Notes: generated by a model not told the origin, from the sequence alone. DNA of 64,000 bases from Neptunomonas antarctica (GCF_001305295.1 NZ_LJSI01000053.1:682001-746000), one strand, 5' to 3'; shown: positions 44,335 through 54,612, counted from the stretch's first letter. A program made the numbers and translations.

Positions 44335-45798
44335 ATGACAATACAACTGAAAGACGCACGCCTGTTAAAAACTCAGGCTTATATTGATGGTCAATGGGTC
44401 GATGGCGATGCCGGTGATACCTTTGCGGTGACTAATCCTGCAACCGGAGAGCATTTGGCTGATGTAGCCAGTGTTGGTTGGGCGGAAACACGCCGTGCTA
44501 TTAACGCTGCACAGCAAGCCATGATTAGCTGGAAAGCGTTGCCAGCAAAATCACGTTCAGAATTGTTAGAGCGTTGGTTTAACCTGGTAATCGAGAATCA
44601 GGAAGACCTCGCGGTACTGATGACAGCAGAGCAGGGCAAGCCATTATTTGAATCCCGTGGTGAAGTCGCTTACGGCGCTTCATTTATCAAGTGGTTTGCC
44701 GAAGAAGGTAAGCGCGTATACGGCGATATTATCCCCACGCCGAATGATCGACGCGGCGTTGTTGTTAAGCAGCCTGTCGGAGTTGTCGCGGCCATTACAC
44801 CCTGGAATTTCCCCAATGCCATGATCGCCCGCAAGGTGGCACCCGCGCTTGCTGTAGGCTGTGCCATGGTATTGAAGCCTGCCGCTGAAACGCCTTTATC
44901 AGCGTTAGCTCTGGTCGAACTGGCCAATCGTGCGGGACTACCAGCGGGTTTGTTTAGTGTATTGCCGAGCAGTAATGCACGTGAGATTGGCGAAGAAATG
45001 ACATCTAACCCAATCGTTAAAAAGGTCACCTTTACCGGATCAACGCCGGTGGGTAAATTGTTGATGAAACAGTGCGCCGATACCGTGAAACGTACCTCAA
45101 TGGAACTGGGTGGCAATGCACCTGTTATTATTTTTGATGATGCTGATCTGGATGCGGCCGTAGCCGGTGTCTTAGTCGCCAAGTACCGTAATTCAGGCCA
45201 GACCTGCATCTGTGCTAACCGTATTCTGGTGCAAGAAGGTATCTATGATGCCTTCGTTGAAAAGTTTACGGCGGCAGTAAAAGGGTTCCGGGTGGGTAAT
45301 GGTATGGATAATAACTCGACTCATGGTCCGGTTATTACTGAAAAAGCGGCGGCTGAAATTGATGCCAAAGTTAAAAGCGCTGTCGCTGAAGGTGCCACTG
45401 TTATTCTCGGTGGTAAACCCGGCGCGCAGGGTGCTTGTTTTTATGAGCCAACTATTCTTACCAATGTTACCGATAAAATGCGTGTTTTCCGTGAAGAGAT
45501 CTTCGGACCTGTGGCACCTATCTTTAAATTCAGTACCGAAGAGCAAGCGATTGCGATGGCTAATGATACTGAGTTTGGATTAGCTGCCTACCTGTATACC
45601 GAAAATCTTGGCCGTATCTGGCGTGTGTCGGAAGGGATTGATTACGGCATGGTCGGTGTTAATGAAACCGCAATCAGTTCTGAAGTGATTCCATTTGGTG
45701 GTGTTAAAGAGTCTGGACAAGGTCGTGAAGGTTCTAAGTACGGTTTGGATGACTATCTGGAAACAAAATACATCTGCATGGGTGGTCTTAACCGCTAA
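44335..45798 (+). CDS. gabD: succinate-semialdehyde dehydrogenase
   Basis: An ALDH of 487 residues. The ATG at 44335 has GGAGA about nine bases ahead; a TTG at 44305 is a weaker start. Catalytic Glu257 is in SMELGGNAPV and Cys291 in NSGQTCICANR, both diagnostic for GabD-type enzymes; TPWNFPNAMI is the NAD-site loop. It makes succinate from succinate semialdehyde, the product of GABA transamination, and so links the polyamine routes to the citric-acid cycle. A class III aminotransferase gene follows 115 bp later. Confidence 0.88.
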   Translation: MTIQLKDARLLKTQAYIDGQWVDGDAGDTFAVTNPATGEHLADVASVGWAETRRAINAAQQAMISWKALPAKSRSELLERWFNLVIENQEDLAVLMTAEQGKPLFESRGEVAYGASFIKWFAEEGKRVYGDIIPTPNDRRGVVVKQPVGVVAAITPWNFPNAMIARKVAPALAVGCAMVLKPAAETPLSALALVELANRAGLPAGLFSVLPSSNAREIGEEMTSNPIVKKVTFTGSTPVGKLLMKQCADTVKRTSMELGGNAPVIIFDDADLDAAVAGVLVAKYRNSGQTCICANRILVQEGIYDAFVEKFTAAVKGFRVGNGMDNNSTHGPVITEKAAAEIDAKVKSAVAEGATVILGGKPGAQGACFYEPTILTNVTDKMRVFREEIFGPVAPIFKFSTEEQAIAMANDTEFGLAAYLYTENLGRIWRVSEGIDYGMVGVNETAISSEVIPFGGVKESGQGREGSKYGLDDYLETKYICMGGLNR

Positions 45799-45913
45799 TA
45801 AGCGTTAATCGCTACCGCTATCAATTACCTTAATTCCAGCGTGCTTTTTTGAGTGTAAGAAAAAGTACGTTGGATGTTTTCCGATATTTCCGATGTTCTC
45901 GAGGAAAGAGAGT

Positions 45914-47266
45914 ATGAGTAAAATTATTTATCCCACCACCAATTTTAAAGCGACTAATACCTTAACCATCGAGCGTGGTGAGGGTGCCTATGTTTACGAC
46001 AGTAATGGTAATCAATACCTGGAAGCGTTAGCGGGCCTGTGGTGTACCTCGCTGGGATATAACAACCGTGAATTGGTTGAAACGGCCAGCGAACAGATGA
46101 GTAAGTTATCGTTTTCCCATATGTTTGGTGGCAAGACGCATCAGGTCGGTATAGATCTGGCGGAAAAACTGTCGGCGATGGTGCCGGTAGAGAACGCAAA
46201 AATATTTTTTGGTAACTCCGGCAGTGATGCTAATGATACGCATATTAAAATGCTGCGTTACTATTTTAATGCGATTGGTAAGCCTGAAAAATTCAAAATA
46301 ATTTCCCGTGAACGTTCTTATCATGGCGTCACAATAGCGGCGGCATCACTAACCGGTTTACCGCCCAATCATACCCATTTTGATCTTCCGTTTGAGGCTT
46401 TGGGTGTGTTACGTACAGATGCGCCCCATTATTACCGTGGTGCTTTGCCGGGTGAAACGGAAACACAGTTTGTTGATCGTATTACCAACAACCTGGAACA
46501 GCTGATTCTGAAAGAAGGCGCTAATACTATTGCTGCCTTTATTGCTGAACCGATTACCGGTGCCAGCGGCGTGATTGTGCCGCCAGCGGGTTATTACGAA
46601 AAAGTGCAGGCGATACTGAATAAGCACGACATCCTGTTTTGGGCTGACGAAGTGATTACCGGCTTTGGTCGTACCGGCAACGATTTTGGTTGTACGACGA
46701 TGAACATACAAAAACCCGATATGATGACGCTGGCCAAGCAGTTGTCTTCTGCCTATATGCCTATTAGTGCATCGGTGATTCGTGGCGATATGTATGAAGC
46801 CATGATCGAACAGAGCGCTAACGTTGGTGTATTCGGGCACGGTTACACCTACTCAGGTCATCCTGTTGCCTGTGCGGTGGCGTTGAAAACACTAGAGATT
46901 TATGAGCGTGATAATATCTTTGGTCATGCCGCCGAAGTGGGTGACTATATGCAGAAACGGCTGCGCGAATTTGCCGATCATCCGCTAGTCGGTGAGATCC
47001 GTGGTAAGGGTATGATTGGCGCTATTGAAATGGTGGCGAATAAGCAAACTGGTCAAGCATTTAATAATGGTGCTGTCGGTGCGTTTGCTCAGCAAGCTTG
47101 TCAGACTCACGGCATGATCACTCGTTCTGTTGCGGGTTCCTCTCTGGCGTTTTGCCCTCCGTTGATTGTTACTGAAGCGCAGATCGATGAGATGATAGAA
47201 AAATTTGGTAAAGCCTTGGGTGATACCCTTGGATTTGTTCAGCAAGAAGGTTTGTTCGTTAAGTAA
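45914..47266 (+). CDS. class III omega-aminotransferase
   Basis: A PLP enzyme of about 450 residues from the ATG at 45914 (GAGGAAAGAGAG in front; ATG 45893 is an alternative). NSGSDANDT lies at 101-109, Asp245 in WADEVITGFGR, and Lys275 in TLAKQLSSA binds PLP. It belongs to the pyruvate-dependent omega-transaminases. Next to gabD, a GABA:pyruvate aminotransferase is the simplest reading. Taurine or another omega-amine is possible, given the TRAP transporter and FAD oxidase nearby. It is clearly different from the enzymes at 6652 and 26354. Confidence 0.82.
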   Translation: MSKIIYPTTNFKATNTLTIERGEGAYVYDSNGNQYLEALAGLWCTSLGYNNRELVETASEQMSKLSFSHMFGGKTHQVGIDLAEKLSAMVPVENAKIFFGNSGSDANDTHIKMLRYYFNAIGKPEKFKIISRERSYHGVTIAAASLTGLPPNHTHFDLPFEALGVLRTDAPHYYRGALPGETETQFVDRITNNLEQLILKEGANTIAAFIAEPITGASGVIVPPAGYYEKVQAILNKHDILFWADEVITGFGRTGNDFGCTTMNIQKPDMMTLAKQLSSAYMPISASVIRGDMYEAMIEQSANVGVFGHGYTYSGHPVACAVALKTLEIYERDNIFGHAAEVGDYMQKRLREFADHPLVGEIRGKGMIGAIEMVANKQTGQAFNNGAVGAFAQQACQTHGMITRSVAGSSLAFCPPLIVTEAQIDEMIEKFGKALGDTLGFVQQEGLFVK

Positions 47267-47330
47267 ACTTTCCACAAACCCATGCACTAATTAATGAAGT
47301 TTTTGGCTCTTGACCGTTGCGGTCTATTTT

Positions 47331-47355
47331 GGGGATATTTATATCCCCTTTTTTT
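47331..47355 (+). terminator. rho-independent terminator after aminotransferase gene
   Basis: GGGGATAT-TT-ATATCCCC followed by seven T. Confidence 0.92.
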
Positions 47356-47560
47356 CGCCTGAAAATTGATATTATTGAAACTCTTAAGATCATTAAATAC
47401 TATATTTCAGATTGAAGTTGGACTCGGTGGCAAGTAATAATGCCCTATTGTAGGGTGAGCCTGTAAGCAGTTCTGAAGAAGTGATCTAAAAATAGTATGA
47501 GTGGGGTTATGAATAAAAGTACTCCCATGCACTGAAATGATATGAGAAAAGGTGTGGCTG

Positions 47561-48037
47561 ATGCAGAGTCTAGCGAAAAAAGTGGGTGATGAGCTACAAT
47601 CTCGTGGCTTAACATTGGCAACGGCAGAGTCGTGTACCGGCGGTGGGATTGCGCAGTTGGTGACGTCTCTGGCCGGAAGTTCTGCATGGTTTGATTGTGG
47701 TTTTGTTACCTATTCCAATTCAGCTAAGCATAAAATGCTGAATGTAAATTTGGCGGTTATAGAGCAACATGGCGCGGTCAGTGAGCCGGTTGTTATGCAG
47801 ATGGCCGAAAATGCGGTGCTGCTTAGTGATGCTGATGTCGCGGTTGCAGTCAGTGGTATTGCAGGGCCAGGAGGCGGGACTCCTGAGAAGCCCGTTGGCA
47901 CTATTTGGTTGGCGTGGGCAATAAAAGGTCATCCAACTGTCGCTTGCCGGAGTCTTTTGCAAGGGGAAAGAAATGAGATCAGACAGCAATGCGTGCAGCG
48001 AGCTCTGCAAGGTATATTGGAAAATCTGCCAAAATAA
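47561..48037 (+). CDS. pncC: nicotinamide-nucleotide amidase (CinA C-terminal domain)
   Basis: A protein of about 158 residues equal to the CinA C-terminal domain alone: LATAESCTGGGIAQLVTSLAGSS, then FVTYSNSAKHKML and VAVSGIAGPGGGTPEKPVGTIW. PncC deamidates NMN to recycle pyridine nucleotides. A GTG at 47552 is an alternative start, but the ATG at 47561 has AAAGG in place. It lies directly before recA, as in many gammaproteobacteria. Confidence 0.92.
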   Translation: MQSLAKKVGDELQSRGLTLATAESCTGGGIAQLVTSLAGSSAWFDCGFVTYSNSAKHKMLNVNLAVIEQHGAVSEPVVMQMAENAVLLSDADVAVAVSGIAGPGGGTPEKPVGTIWLAWAIKGHPTVACRSLLQGERNEIRQQCVQRALQGILENLPK

Positions 48038-48074
48038 ATAAGAGGCTTGCAATTAAATGAGGATGTCGTAATAA

Positions 48075-48094
48075 TACTGTCCATACATACAGTA
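48075..48094. promoter_or_regulatory. LexA (SOS) box of recA
   Basis: TACTGTCCATACATACAGTA fits CTGT-N8-ACAG with symmetric flanks. A TATAAT at 48109-48114 follows at a distance that puts the -35 region inside the box, so LexA would block the polymerase. Confidence 0.9.
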
Positions 48095-48139
48095 CTATTA
48101 TCATGCAATATAATTGTCATGCAGTATAAAGGGTTGAAT

Positions 48140-49180
48140 ATGGACGATAACAGAAAAAAAGCGCTTGATGCCGCTTTATCACAGATTGAACGTCAATTCG
48201 GTAAAGGCGCTGTCATGCGTATGGGGGATCAGCCGCGTGAAGCGATGCCTGCCGTTTCTACCGGATCTTTAGGTTTGGATATCGCTTTAGGTATTGGCGG
48301 TCTTCCTTATGGTCGTATCGTTGAGATCTATGGTCCTGAATCGTCCGGTAAAACAACCCTGACATTGCAGGTCATAGCTGAAGCACAAAAGCAGGGTAAA
48401 ACCTGTGCTTTTGTTGATGCTGAGCATGCGCTGGATCCCAACTATGCTGAAAAACTGGGTGTCAATGTTGATGAGTTGTTAGTCTCACAGCCAGACACCG
48501 GTGAGCAAGCACTGGAAATTTGTGACATGTTGGTACGCTCTAATGCGGTCGATGTTATCGTCGTTGACTCCGTTGCTGCACTAACGCCTAAGGCAGAGAT
48601 CGAAGGTGATATGGGTGATTCTCATATGGGTTTACAAGCCCGTTTGATGTCCCAGGCGCTGCGTAAAATGACAGGTAATGTTAAAAATTCAAATTGCCTG
48701 CTGATTTTCATCAACCAGATTCGTATGAAAATTGGTGTGATGTTTGGTTCGCCTGAAACAACCACCGGTGGTAACGCCCTTAAATTCTACGCGTCTGTAC
48801 GCTTAGATATTCGCCGTATTGGTGCGGTTAAGCAAGGCGATGAAATTGTCGGTAATGAGACCCGTGTGAAAGTGGTGAAAAACAAAGTATCTCCACCCTT
48901 TAAGCAGGCTGAATTCCAGATCCTATATGGTCAGGGTATCTACCGTATGGGTGAGCTTGTTGACCTGGGCGTTCAAAATGGACTGGTCGATAAGGCGGGT
49001 GCCTGGTATGCCTACAATGGCGATAAAATCGGGCAGGGAAAAGCCAATGCCGCAAAATATCTCGAAGAACATCCTGAATCAGCTCTGGCAATAGATAATG
49101 CCTTGCGTGATAAGCTTCTGAGTGTACAAGTGCCGGTCAAAAAAGATGATAAGGCCAACGCAAAGCAATTGGATTTGTAA
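48140..49180 (+). CDS. recA: recombinase A
   Basis: A protein of 346 residues from the ATG at 48140 (AAAGGG in front); an upstream frame extension from 48047 covers the SOS box and is not coding. Core motifs: Walker [20 protein letters not shown], Walker [12 protein letters not shown]1 loop [11 protein letters not shown] and L2 with [12 protein letters not shown]. It carries out homologous pairing and triggers LexA cleavage. The gene is followed by a terminator and recX. Confidence 0.98.
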   Translation: MDDNRKKALDAALSQIERQFGKGAVMRMGDQPREAMPAVSTGSLGLDIALGIGGLPYGRIVEIYGPESSGKTTLTLQVIAEAQKQGKTCAFVDAEHALDPNYAEKLGVNVDELLVSQPDTGEQALEICDMLVRSNAVDVIVVDSVAALTPKAEIEGDMGDSHMGLQARLMSQALRKMTGNVKNSNCLLIFINQIRMKIGVMFGSPETTTGGNALKFYASVRLDIRRIGAVKQGDEIVGNETRVKVVKNKVSPPFKQAEFQILYGQGIYRMGELVDLGVQNGLVDKAGAWYAYNGDKIGQGKANAAKYLEEHPESALAIDNALRDKLLSVQVPVKKDDKANAKQLDL

Positions 49181-49198
49181 CCGTCTCTTTCATAATAA

Positions 49199-49222
49199 AA
49201 GGCCGTCTTGACGGTCTTTTTT
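49199..49222 (+). terminator. terminator between recA and recX
   Basis: AAGGCCGTC and GACGGTCTT (one G-T pair) with a TT loop and a six-T tail. Partial read-through would give the usual low recX expression. Confidence 0.85.
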
Positions 49223-49279
49223 GGGTCTTGAATTTGATGAGCGGGGTTGGGCAATAAGTTTGAAAGACGGGTTAGTGAA

Positions 49280-49738
49280 ATGGAAACCGAAGCTAAGATC
49301 AGAAGTGCTGTCATTGCGCTATTAGCACGCAGAGAATATAGCCGTTCAGAGATCGAGCAGAAGTATCGTGACAAATATGATGCTGTTTTATTAGAACGTG
49401 TATTGGACCATTGTCAGGAGGCTGGTTATCAAAGTGATCAGCGTTTTGTAGAGATGCTGGTGCGCAGTAAGGTGAATCAGGGGCATGGTTTATTGCGGAT
49501 ATTACAAGAAGGCAAGCGCAAAGGGGTGAGTGAAGCGCTGCTGAAACAAAGTATTCAGATGCAGGCACCGGATTGGTTTGCATTAGCTGCGGAACTATAC
49601 CAAAGAAAATTTAGAGAAAAAACAGATAAGCAGGATCGAAAGCTCTATGAAAAACGTATGCGTTTTCTGTTAAGTCGTGGTTTTACGTATGAACAGGCAA
49701 AGCATGCATTTGAAACTGCCGATACTGAACTAGACTAA
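49280..49738 (+). CDS. recX: RecA regulator RecX
   Basis: About 152 residues from the ATG at 49280 (a TTG at 49247 is possible). Tandem three-helix repeats are visible: IALLARREYSRSEIEQKYR at the start and KRMRFLLSRGFTYEQAKHAF at the end. RecX binds RecA filaments and limits their growth. Its position after recA and the short attenuator confirm the call. Confidence 0.92.
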   Translation: METEAKIRSAVIALLARREYSRSEIEQKYRDKYDAVLLERVLDHCQEAGYQSDQRFVEMLVRSKVNQGHGLLRILQEGKRKGVSEALLKQSIQMQAPDWFALAAELYQRKFREKTDKQDRKLYEKRMRFLLSRGFTYEQAKHAFETADTELD

Positions 49739-49895
49739 TTTCTGCTTTATATCTCCTCCTCGCTTGACAAAAATGTTCGAACAAATTCTGGTCGCGATAT
49801 ATACTTGTGCGCCATTTTACGTGTAATTTTCGGCAAATTACCTGCTAAAAGGGTTTTTTGAGGTGTGTAACCAGTCAGCGGAATGATTCAGCAAT

Positions 49896-52496
49896 ATGAA
49901 ATACATGACAAGTGCAGAGATTCGCCAGGCATTCCTGGATTATTTTAATCAACAGGGCCATGAAATTGTGGCGTCCAGCTCGCTCATCCCCGGGAACGAC
50001 GCAACTTTGCTGTTCACTAATGCAGGTATGGTGCAGTTCAAAGATGTATTTCTGGGTGAGGATAAGCGTAGCTACAGTCGAGCAACCTCTTCTCAGCGTT
50101 GTGTGCGTGCTGGTGGTAAGCATAATGATCTTGAAAACGTAGGTTACACCGCTCGGCATCATACTTTTTTTGAAATGATGGGTAATTTTAGTTTCGGTGA
50201 TTATTTTAAACCCGATGCTATTCGTTTTGCCTGGGTGTTTTTGACTGAAGTTATGGGGTTACCTAAAGATAAACTCTGGATCACCGTGCATCATTCGGAT
50301 GCTGAAGCAGAGCGTATTTGGAAAGAAGATATTGGTGTTGACCCAGAGCGATTCTCTAAGCTGGATGAAGATAATTTTTGGTCAATGGGTGATACCGGTC
50401 CTTGTGGGCCTTGTACTGAAATATTTTTTGATCATGGTGAAGAGATCTTTGGTGGTCCTCCAGGCAGCCCTGATGAAGACGGTGATCGTTATATAGAGAT
50501 CTGGAACGTTGTGTTTATGCAGTATAACCGTACTGCCGATGGTCAGATGACACCGTTGCCTCGTCCGTCAGTTGATACAGGGATGGGTTTGGAGCGTATT
50601 GCTGCTGTTATGCAGAATGTGCACAGTAACTATGAGATCGACCTGTTTCAAAGCCTGTTAAAAGCAGCCGCTATTGCTGTACAAACGCAAGATATGGATA
50701 GCAAATCTTTAAGGGTTATTGCTGACCATATTCGTTCGTGTTCATTTTTGATTGTTGATGGTGTTACGCCATCGAAAGAAGGCCGTGGTTATGTGTTGCG
50801 TCGTATCATTCGTCGCGCCATTCGTCATGGTAATAAGCTGGGCGCTAAGGGTCCGTTTTTTCATACTTTGGTCGCTGCTTTGGCAGCAGAGATGGGGGAA
50901 GCTTATCCTGAATTGATCAAAATGCAGGATCAGATCGAACGAGTATTATTAAAAGAAGAGCAACAGTTTGCTAAAACACTCGATCACGGTATGGGTCTTT
51001 TAACTGAAGTGATTAATTCATTAGAAGGTAGCATTATCCCGGGTGAAACCGTATTTAAGCTATATGACACGTACGGTTTTCCAGCCGATTTGACCGCCGA
51101 TGTAGCGCGTGAATATGAATTGACGCTGGATATGGAAGGGTTTGAGCAGGCGATGCAACAGCAGCGTGAGCGTGCCCGGGCAGCGGGTGGGTTTGCAGTA
51201 GATTACAATGATAAGTTGGATTTGAGTGGCGTAACCGATTTTATTGGTTACGATAACTTAGAGGCTCATGCTGATGTTGTAGCATTGTTTAAAGAGGGTG
51301 AAGCTGTTCACCAATTAAGTGCCGGCCAGAAAGGTATTGTGGTGCTTGATCATACGCCGTTTTATGGCGAGTCTGGTGGTCAGGTAGGTGATCAGGGTCT
51401 GTTGAGCTGGGATCAGGGACAGTTCAGTGTTCAGGGTTGTACCAAGGAAGCTAAAAATCACTTGCATCATGGTGAGTTGGTGGAGGGTGTCTTGTCGATA
51501 GGTGATAAAGTGTTCGCTCATGTGAATGAGGACGCCCGTCAAACCATCGCGGTCAATCACTCAGCAACACATCTATTGCATGCCGCTCTACGTATTGTTT
51601 TAGGTGAGCATGTACAGCAGAAAGGCTCTTCAGTAGGCCCGGAGCGTTTGCGTTTTGACTTTACCCATTTTGAAGCCTTAACAGCGCAAGAGTTGACGCA
51701 GGTTGAGCTGCTTGTGAATCAGCAAATTCGTTCTAACTCTGCTGTAAAAACTGATGTTATGTCCATGGAAGATGCAAAGCAGAGCGGAGCTATGGCGCTA
51801 TTTGGTGAAAAGTATGAGGATGAAGTCCGCGTGCTAACCATGGGTGATGGCTTCTCTGTCGAGCTGTGTGGCGGTACGCATGCTAAACGTACCGGTGATA
51901 TAGGGTTGCTTAAAATTGTTTCAGAAAGCGGTATTGCTGCCGGTATCCGCCGCATAGAAGCAGTGACAGGGCAAGGTGCGCTTGAATATACAGTGGGTCA
52001 TGAGAGTGCTCTGTCAGAAATTTCAGCGATAGTGAAGGGTTCTCGTGAAAGCGTGGTTGAAAAAGTACGCACTCTGTCTGAGCGAACTCGCTTACTTGAA
52101 AAAGAATTGGATCGATTGAATGTGCAGCTTGCATCGGCTAAAAGTGGCGATCTGGTAGCGAAAGCGATCGAAATTAATGGAATGAAGGTGCTGGTCGAAA
52201 CGCTCCAGGGTGTTGATCCAAAAGCGCTGCGCGATACCGTAGAGCAGCTGAAAAATAAGCTGGGCTCTGCAGTCGTCGTGCTGGCGGTTGAAAGTGAAGG
52301 GAAAATCAGTTTGGCGGCAGGTGTTAGCAAAGATTTGGTCAGCAGGATCAAAGCGGGAGACCTGATACGCGAACTGGCAACTAAATTAGGTGGTAAAGGC
52401 GGCGGTCGTCCAGATTTCGCTCAAGGCGGTGGTGTAGATTGTGCTGCGTTACCTGCTGTGCTTGAAAGCGTTAAAACGTTGGTCGCAAATACATAG
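49896..52496 (+). CDS. alaS: alanyl-tRNA synthetase
   Basis: A protein of 866 residues, near the usual 875. The class II catalytic core begins [15 protein letters not shown] and contains [11 protein letters not shown]; the editing domain has zinc-site [12 protein letters not shown] and [13 protein letters not shown]; the C-terminal C-Ala region ends [12 protein letters not shown]. It charges tRNA-Ala and clears Ser- or Gly-tRNA-Ala. It is followed by lysC 40 bp downstream. Confidence 0.98.
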   Translation: MKYMTSAEIRQAFLDYFNQQGHEIVASSSLIPGNDATLLFTNAGMVQFKDVFLGEDKRSYSRATSSQRCVRAGGKHNDLENVGYTARHHTFFEMMGNFSFGDYFKPDAIRFAWVFLTEVMGLPKDKLWITVHHSDAEAERIWKEDIGVDPERFSKLDEDNFWSMGDTGPCGPCTEIFFDHGEEIFGGPPGSPDEDGDRYIEIWNVVFMQYNRTADGQMTPLPRPSVDTGMGLERIAAVMQNVHSNYEIDLFQSLLKAAAIAVQTQDMDSKSLRVIADHIRSCSFLIVDGVTPSKEGRGYVLRRIIRRAIRHGNKLGAKGPFFHTLVAALAAEMGEAYPELIKMQDQIERVLLKEEQQFAKTLDHGMGLLTEVINSLEGSIIPGETVFKLYDTYGFPADLTADVAREYELTLDMEGFEQAMQQQRERARAAGGFAVDYNDKLDLSGVTDFIGYDNLEAHADVVALFKEGEAVHQLSAGQKGIVVLDHTPFYGESGGQVGDQGLLSWDQGQFSVQGCTKEAKNHLHHGELVEGVLSIGDKVFAHVNEDARQTIAVNHSATHLLHAALRIVLGEHVQQKGSSVGPERLRFDFTHFEALTAQELTQVELLVNQQIRSNSAVKTDVMSMEDAKQSGAMALFGEKYEDEVRVLTMGDGFSVELCGGTHAKRTGDIGLLKIVSESGIAAGIRRIEAVTGQGALEYTVGHESALSEISAIVKGSRESVVEKVRTLSERTRLLEKELDRLNVQLASAKSGDLVAKAIEINGMKVLVETLQGVDPKALRDTVEQLKNKLGSAVVVLAVESEGKISLAAGVSKDLVSRIKAGDLIRELATKLGGKGGGRPDFAQGGGVDCAALPAVLESVKTLVANT

Positions 52497-52536
52497 AATG
52501 AGCTGGCTATACGGTAGCTAGGGAGACTGATAGGCA

Positions 52537-53772
52537 ATGGCTCTATTTGTACAGAAATATGGTGGGACTTCGGTTGGTTCGGTTGAGCGAATCGAAGCAG
52601 TTGCAGATAAGCTGCAGCGGTTTCGTGAGCAGGGGCATGATTTGGTGGTAGCTGTTTCAGCAATGAGCGGTGAAACAAATCGGTTGATTGCTTTGGCAAA
52701 AGGTATTCAGGCAGAGCCGAGCCCGCGTGAAATGGACGTGTTGCTTTCGACTGGTGAGCAGGTGACGATTGCGTTGCTTTGTATGGCATTAGAAAAGCGT
52801 GGTATTTCAGCGCGTTCTTATACCGGTAGTCAAGTCCGCATTCTGACAGACAGTGCGCACATGAAAGCACGCATTCAGAATATTGACGTAGAGCGTATTC
52901 GGGCTGATATCAGCGCTGGGTATGTGGTGGTAGTGGCGGGCTTCCAGGGCGCCGATGCAGAGGGTAATATCACTACATTGGGGCGTGGAGGCTCAGATAC
53001 GACTGGAGTCGCTCTGGCAGCGGCGTTAAAGGCGGATGAGTGTCAGATTTATACTGATGTTGATGGTGTTTATACAACGGACCCTCGGGTGGTTGAGGAC
53101 GCACGGCGTCTTGAAAAAATCACCTTTGAAGAAATGTTGGAAATGGCCAGTCTTGGTTCAAAAATATTACAAATTCGTGCAGTCGAATTTGCCGGTAAGT
53201 ATAAGGTACCTTTACGGGTGCTCTCTAGTTTCGTAGAGGGTCCGGGCACTTTGATTACGATAGAGGAAGACGATACAGTGGAAAAGCCAGTTATTTCGGG
53301 AATTGCATTCAACCGTGACGAAGCGAAATTGACCGTATTGGGTGTGCCTGATATCCCGGGTGTCGCTTCAAAAATTCTTGGGCCTGTTAGTCGCGCTAAT
53401 ATTGAAGTCGATATGATCCTTCAGAACGTGGCTGCTGACCAGACAACAGATTTTACCTTTACTGTTCATAGAAATGACTATGCCCGAACTGAAGAGATAC
53501 TTCGCCAGGTAGCTGTTGATCTTGATGCGCGTGAAGTTAATGGGAACAATAAGATCGCGAAAGTGTCTATCGTTGGGGTTGGGATGCGTTCGCATGCCGG
53601 TGTAGCCAGTAAAATGTTTGATACGTTGGCCAGCGAAAATATTAATATTCAGATGATTTCTACATCAGAAATTAAAGTTTCTGTCGTGATAGCTGAAAAA
53701 TATTTGGAATTAGCCGTGCGAGCACTGCATTCAGCATTTGAATTGGATAGAGTAGATACTGTCAGTGAATGA
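52537..53772 (+). CDS. lysC: aspartate kinase
   Basis: A protein of 411 residues: kinase domain from VQKYGGTSVGSVERI, with GRGGSDTTGVALAAAL for substrate binding, then two ACT domains (NFR-like KLTVLGVPDIPGVA and VSIVGVGMRSHAGVASKMF). It phosphorylates aspartate, the first step to lysine, threonine and methionine. The ACT domains indicate feedback control by lysine and/or threonine. The size matches single-function aspartokinases of Pseudomonas type. Confidence 0.97.
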   Translation: MALFVQKYGGTSVGSVERIEAVADKLQRFREQGHDLVVAVSAMSGETNRLIALAKGIQAEPSPREMDVLLSTGEQVTIALLCMALEKRGISARSYTGSQVRILTDSAHMKARIQNIDVERIRADISAGYVVVVAGFQGADAEGNITTLGRGGSDTTGVALAAALKADECQIYTDVDGVYTTDPRVVEDARRLEKITFEEMLEMASLGSKILQIRAVEFAGKYKVPLRVLSSFVEGPGTLITIEEDDTVEKPVISGIAFNRDEAKLTVLGVPDIPGVASKILGPVSRANIEVDMILQNVAADQTTDFTFTVHRNDYARTEEILRQVAVDLDAREVNGNNKIAKVSIVGVGMRSHAGVASKMFDTLASENINIQMISTSEIKVSVVIAEKYLELAVRALHSAFELDRVDTVSE

Positions 53773-53779
53773 CGACGCT

Positions 53780-53813
53780 TAATAATTAGTCTATAATATG
53801 CGACTAATTATTA
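53780..53813. promoter_or_regulatory. inverted repeat spanning a TATAAT, lysC-csrA gap
   Basis: TAATAATTAGTC (53780-53791) and GACTAATTATTA (53802-53813) flank TATAATATGC. It may be the csrA promoter with an operator wrapped around its -10, or the end hairpin of lysC mRNA. Confidence 0.5.
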
Positions 53814-53895
53814 GCCGGGTCAGTTTTGATCTTTAGGTGGCCGCAGGCTGCCTAAAATGGCTAATGATATATAATGGACGATTGGGAGATCCGAA

Positions 53896-54105
53896 ATGCT
53901 AATTTTAACTCGCCGTGTGGGTGAAACGTTAATGGTAGGGGATGAAGTTACCGTTACCGTGTTGGGTGTGAAAGGTAATCAGGTACGTATTGGCATTAAT
54001 GCGCCAAAAGATGTAGCTGTTCACCGCGAAGAAATTTACGATCGCATTCAAAGTGAAAAAGAAGGTACGGGCAATGAAAAAGAGGGTGCGGACACGCAAG
54101 ACTAA
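53896..54105 (+). CDS. csrA: carbon storage regulator
   Basis: A protein of 69 residues. [17 protein letters not shown] and [19 protein letters not shown] are nearly identical to other CsrA/RsmA proteins, including the RNA-binding Leu4/Arg6 and Arg44 (VHREE) positions. The C-terminal tail ([16 protein letters not shown]) is longer and acidic. It binds GGA hairpins in mRNA and controls metabolism and motility. Two GGA sites, one near the ribosome site (GGGAGATC), suggest autocontrol. The tRNA genes follow. Confidence 0.96.
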   Translation: MLILTRRVGETLMVGDEVTVTVLGVKGNQVRIGINAPKDVAVHREEIYDRIQSEKEGTGNEKEGADTQD

Positions 54106-54124
54106 GATTTTTAAAAGTTTTTTC

Positions 54125-54152
54125 TTGCTTTTTTAATTCAGTGTTGTATAGT
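54125..54152 (+). promoter_or_regulatory. tRNA-type promoter
   Basis: TTGCTT and TATAGT are 16 bp apart, followed by a GC-rich discriminator (ACGCCCCG) as in stringently controlled tRNA promoters, just upstream of tRNA-Ser. Confidence 0.75.
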
Positions 54153-54167
54153 ACGCCCCGTTGACAA

Positions 54168-54257
54168 GGTGAGGTGGCCGAGTGGCTGAAGGCGCGCCCC
54201 TGCTAAGGGCGTATAGGGGGAACTCTATCGAGGGTTCGAATCCCTCCCTCACCGCCA
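54168..54257 (+). tRNA. tRNA-Ser (GCT)
   Basis: A 90-base class II tRNA including encoded CCA. The acceptor is GGTGAGG/CCTCACC, the anticodon loop in CCCCTGCTAAGGG gives GCT, and a long variable arm (ATAGGGGGAACTCTAT) is present. Confidence 0.97.
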
Positions 54258-54262
54258 ATTAT

Positions 54263-54339
54263 GCGCCCATAGCTCAGCTGGATAGAGTACTTGGCTACGA
54301 ACCAGGCGGTCGCACGTTCGAATCGTGCTGGGCGCACCA
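54263..54339 (+). tRNA. tRNA-Arg (ACG), copy 1
   Basis: 77 bases with CCA. Anticodon ACG lies in TTGGCTACGAACCAG; the acceptor is GCGCCCA/TGGGCGC. First A is expected to become inosine and read CGN codons. Confidence 0.97.
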
Positions 54340-54349
54340 GTCAACTGTG

Positions 54350-54394
54350 TATCGATTGAAAAATCGATAACTTTAAAGATAAAAATCTTTAAAG
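54350..54394 (+). repeat. two perfect mini-hairpins in tRNA spacer
   Basis: TATCGATT-GAAA-AATCGATA at 54350-54369 and CTTTAAAGAT-AAAA-ATCTTTAAAG at 54371-54394. They may guide processing between tRNA copies. Confidence 0.6.
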
Positions 54395-54488
54395 AAAAAG
54401 TTTAAAAGATAGACTGTATTTAGAGATGATTTTTATCTAAAGATACCGAGAGTTAAAGATATAAAATTTATACCTAGTAAGTGTAAGC

Positions 54489-54565
54489 GCGCCCATAGCT
54501 CAGCTGGATAGAGTACTTGGCTACGAACCAGGCGGTCGCACGTTCGAATCGTGCTGGGCGCACCA
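54489..54565 (+). tRNA. tRNA-Arg (ACG), copy 2
   Basis: 77 bases, identical to copy 1 over its whole length by reading, with CCA encoded. Confidence 0.97.
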
Positions 54566-54612
54566 CTTAATTATTATGATTTTTATATTTATGTTAAACA
54601 TTGAATGTAAGC

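Noticed and set aside
49764-49800. TTGACA and TATACT before alaS as a promoter; GTTCGAAC as a LexA site
   Set aside because: The spacing is near 30 bp, not 17, and the GAAC/GTTC form is the Gram-positive type, while recA here has the CTGT-N8-ACAG type.
54182-54370. 62-codon frame through the tRNA genes
   Set aside because: It is just the translation of tRNA-Ser and tRNA-Arg sequence.
54350-54394. CRISPR-like or transposon repeats in the tRNA spacer
   Set aside because: Only two different hairpins, with no regular spacing or shared repeat unit.
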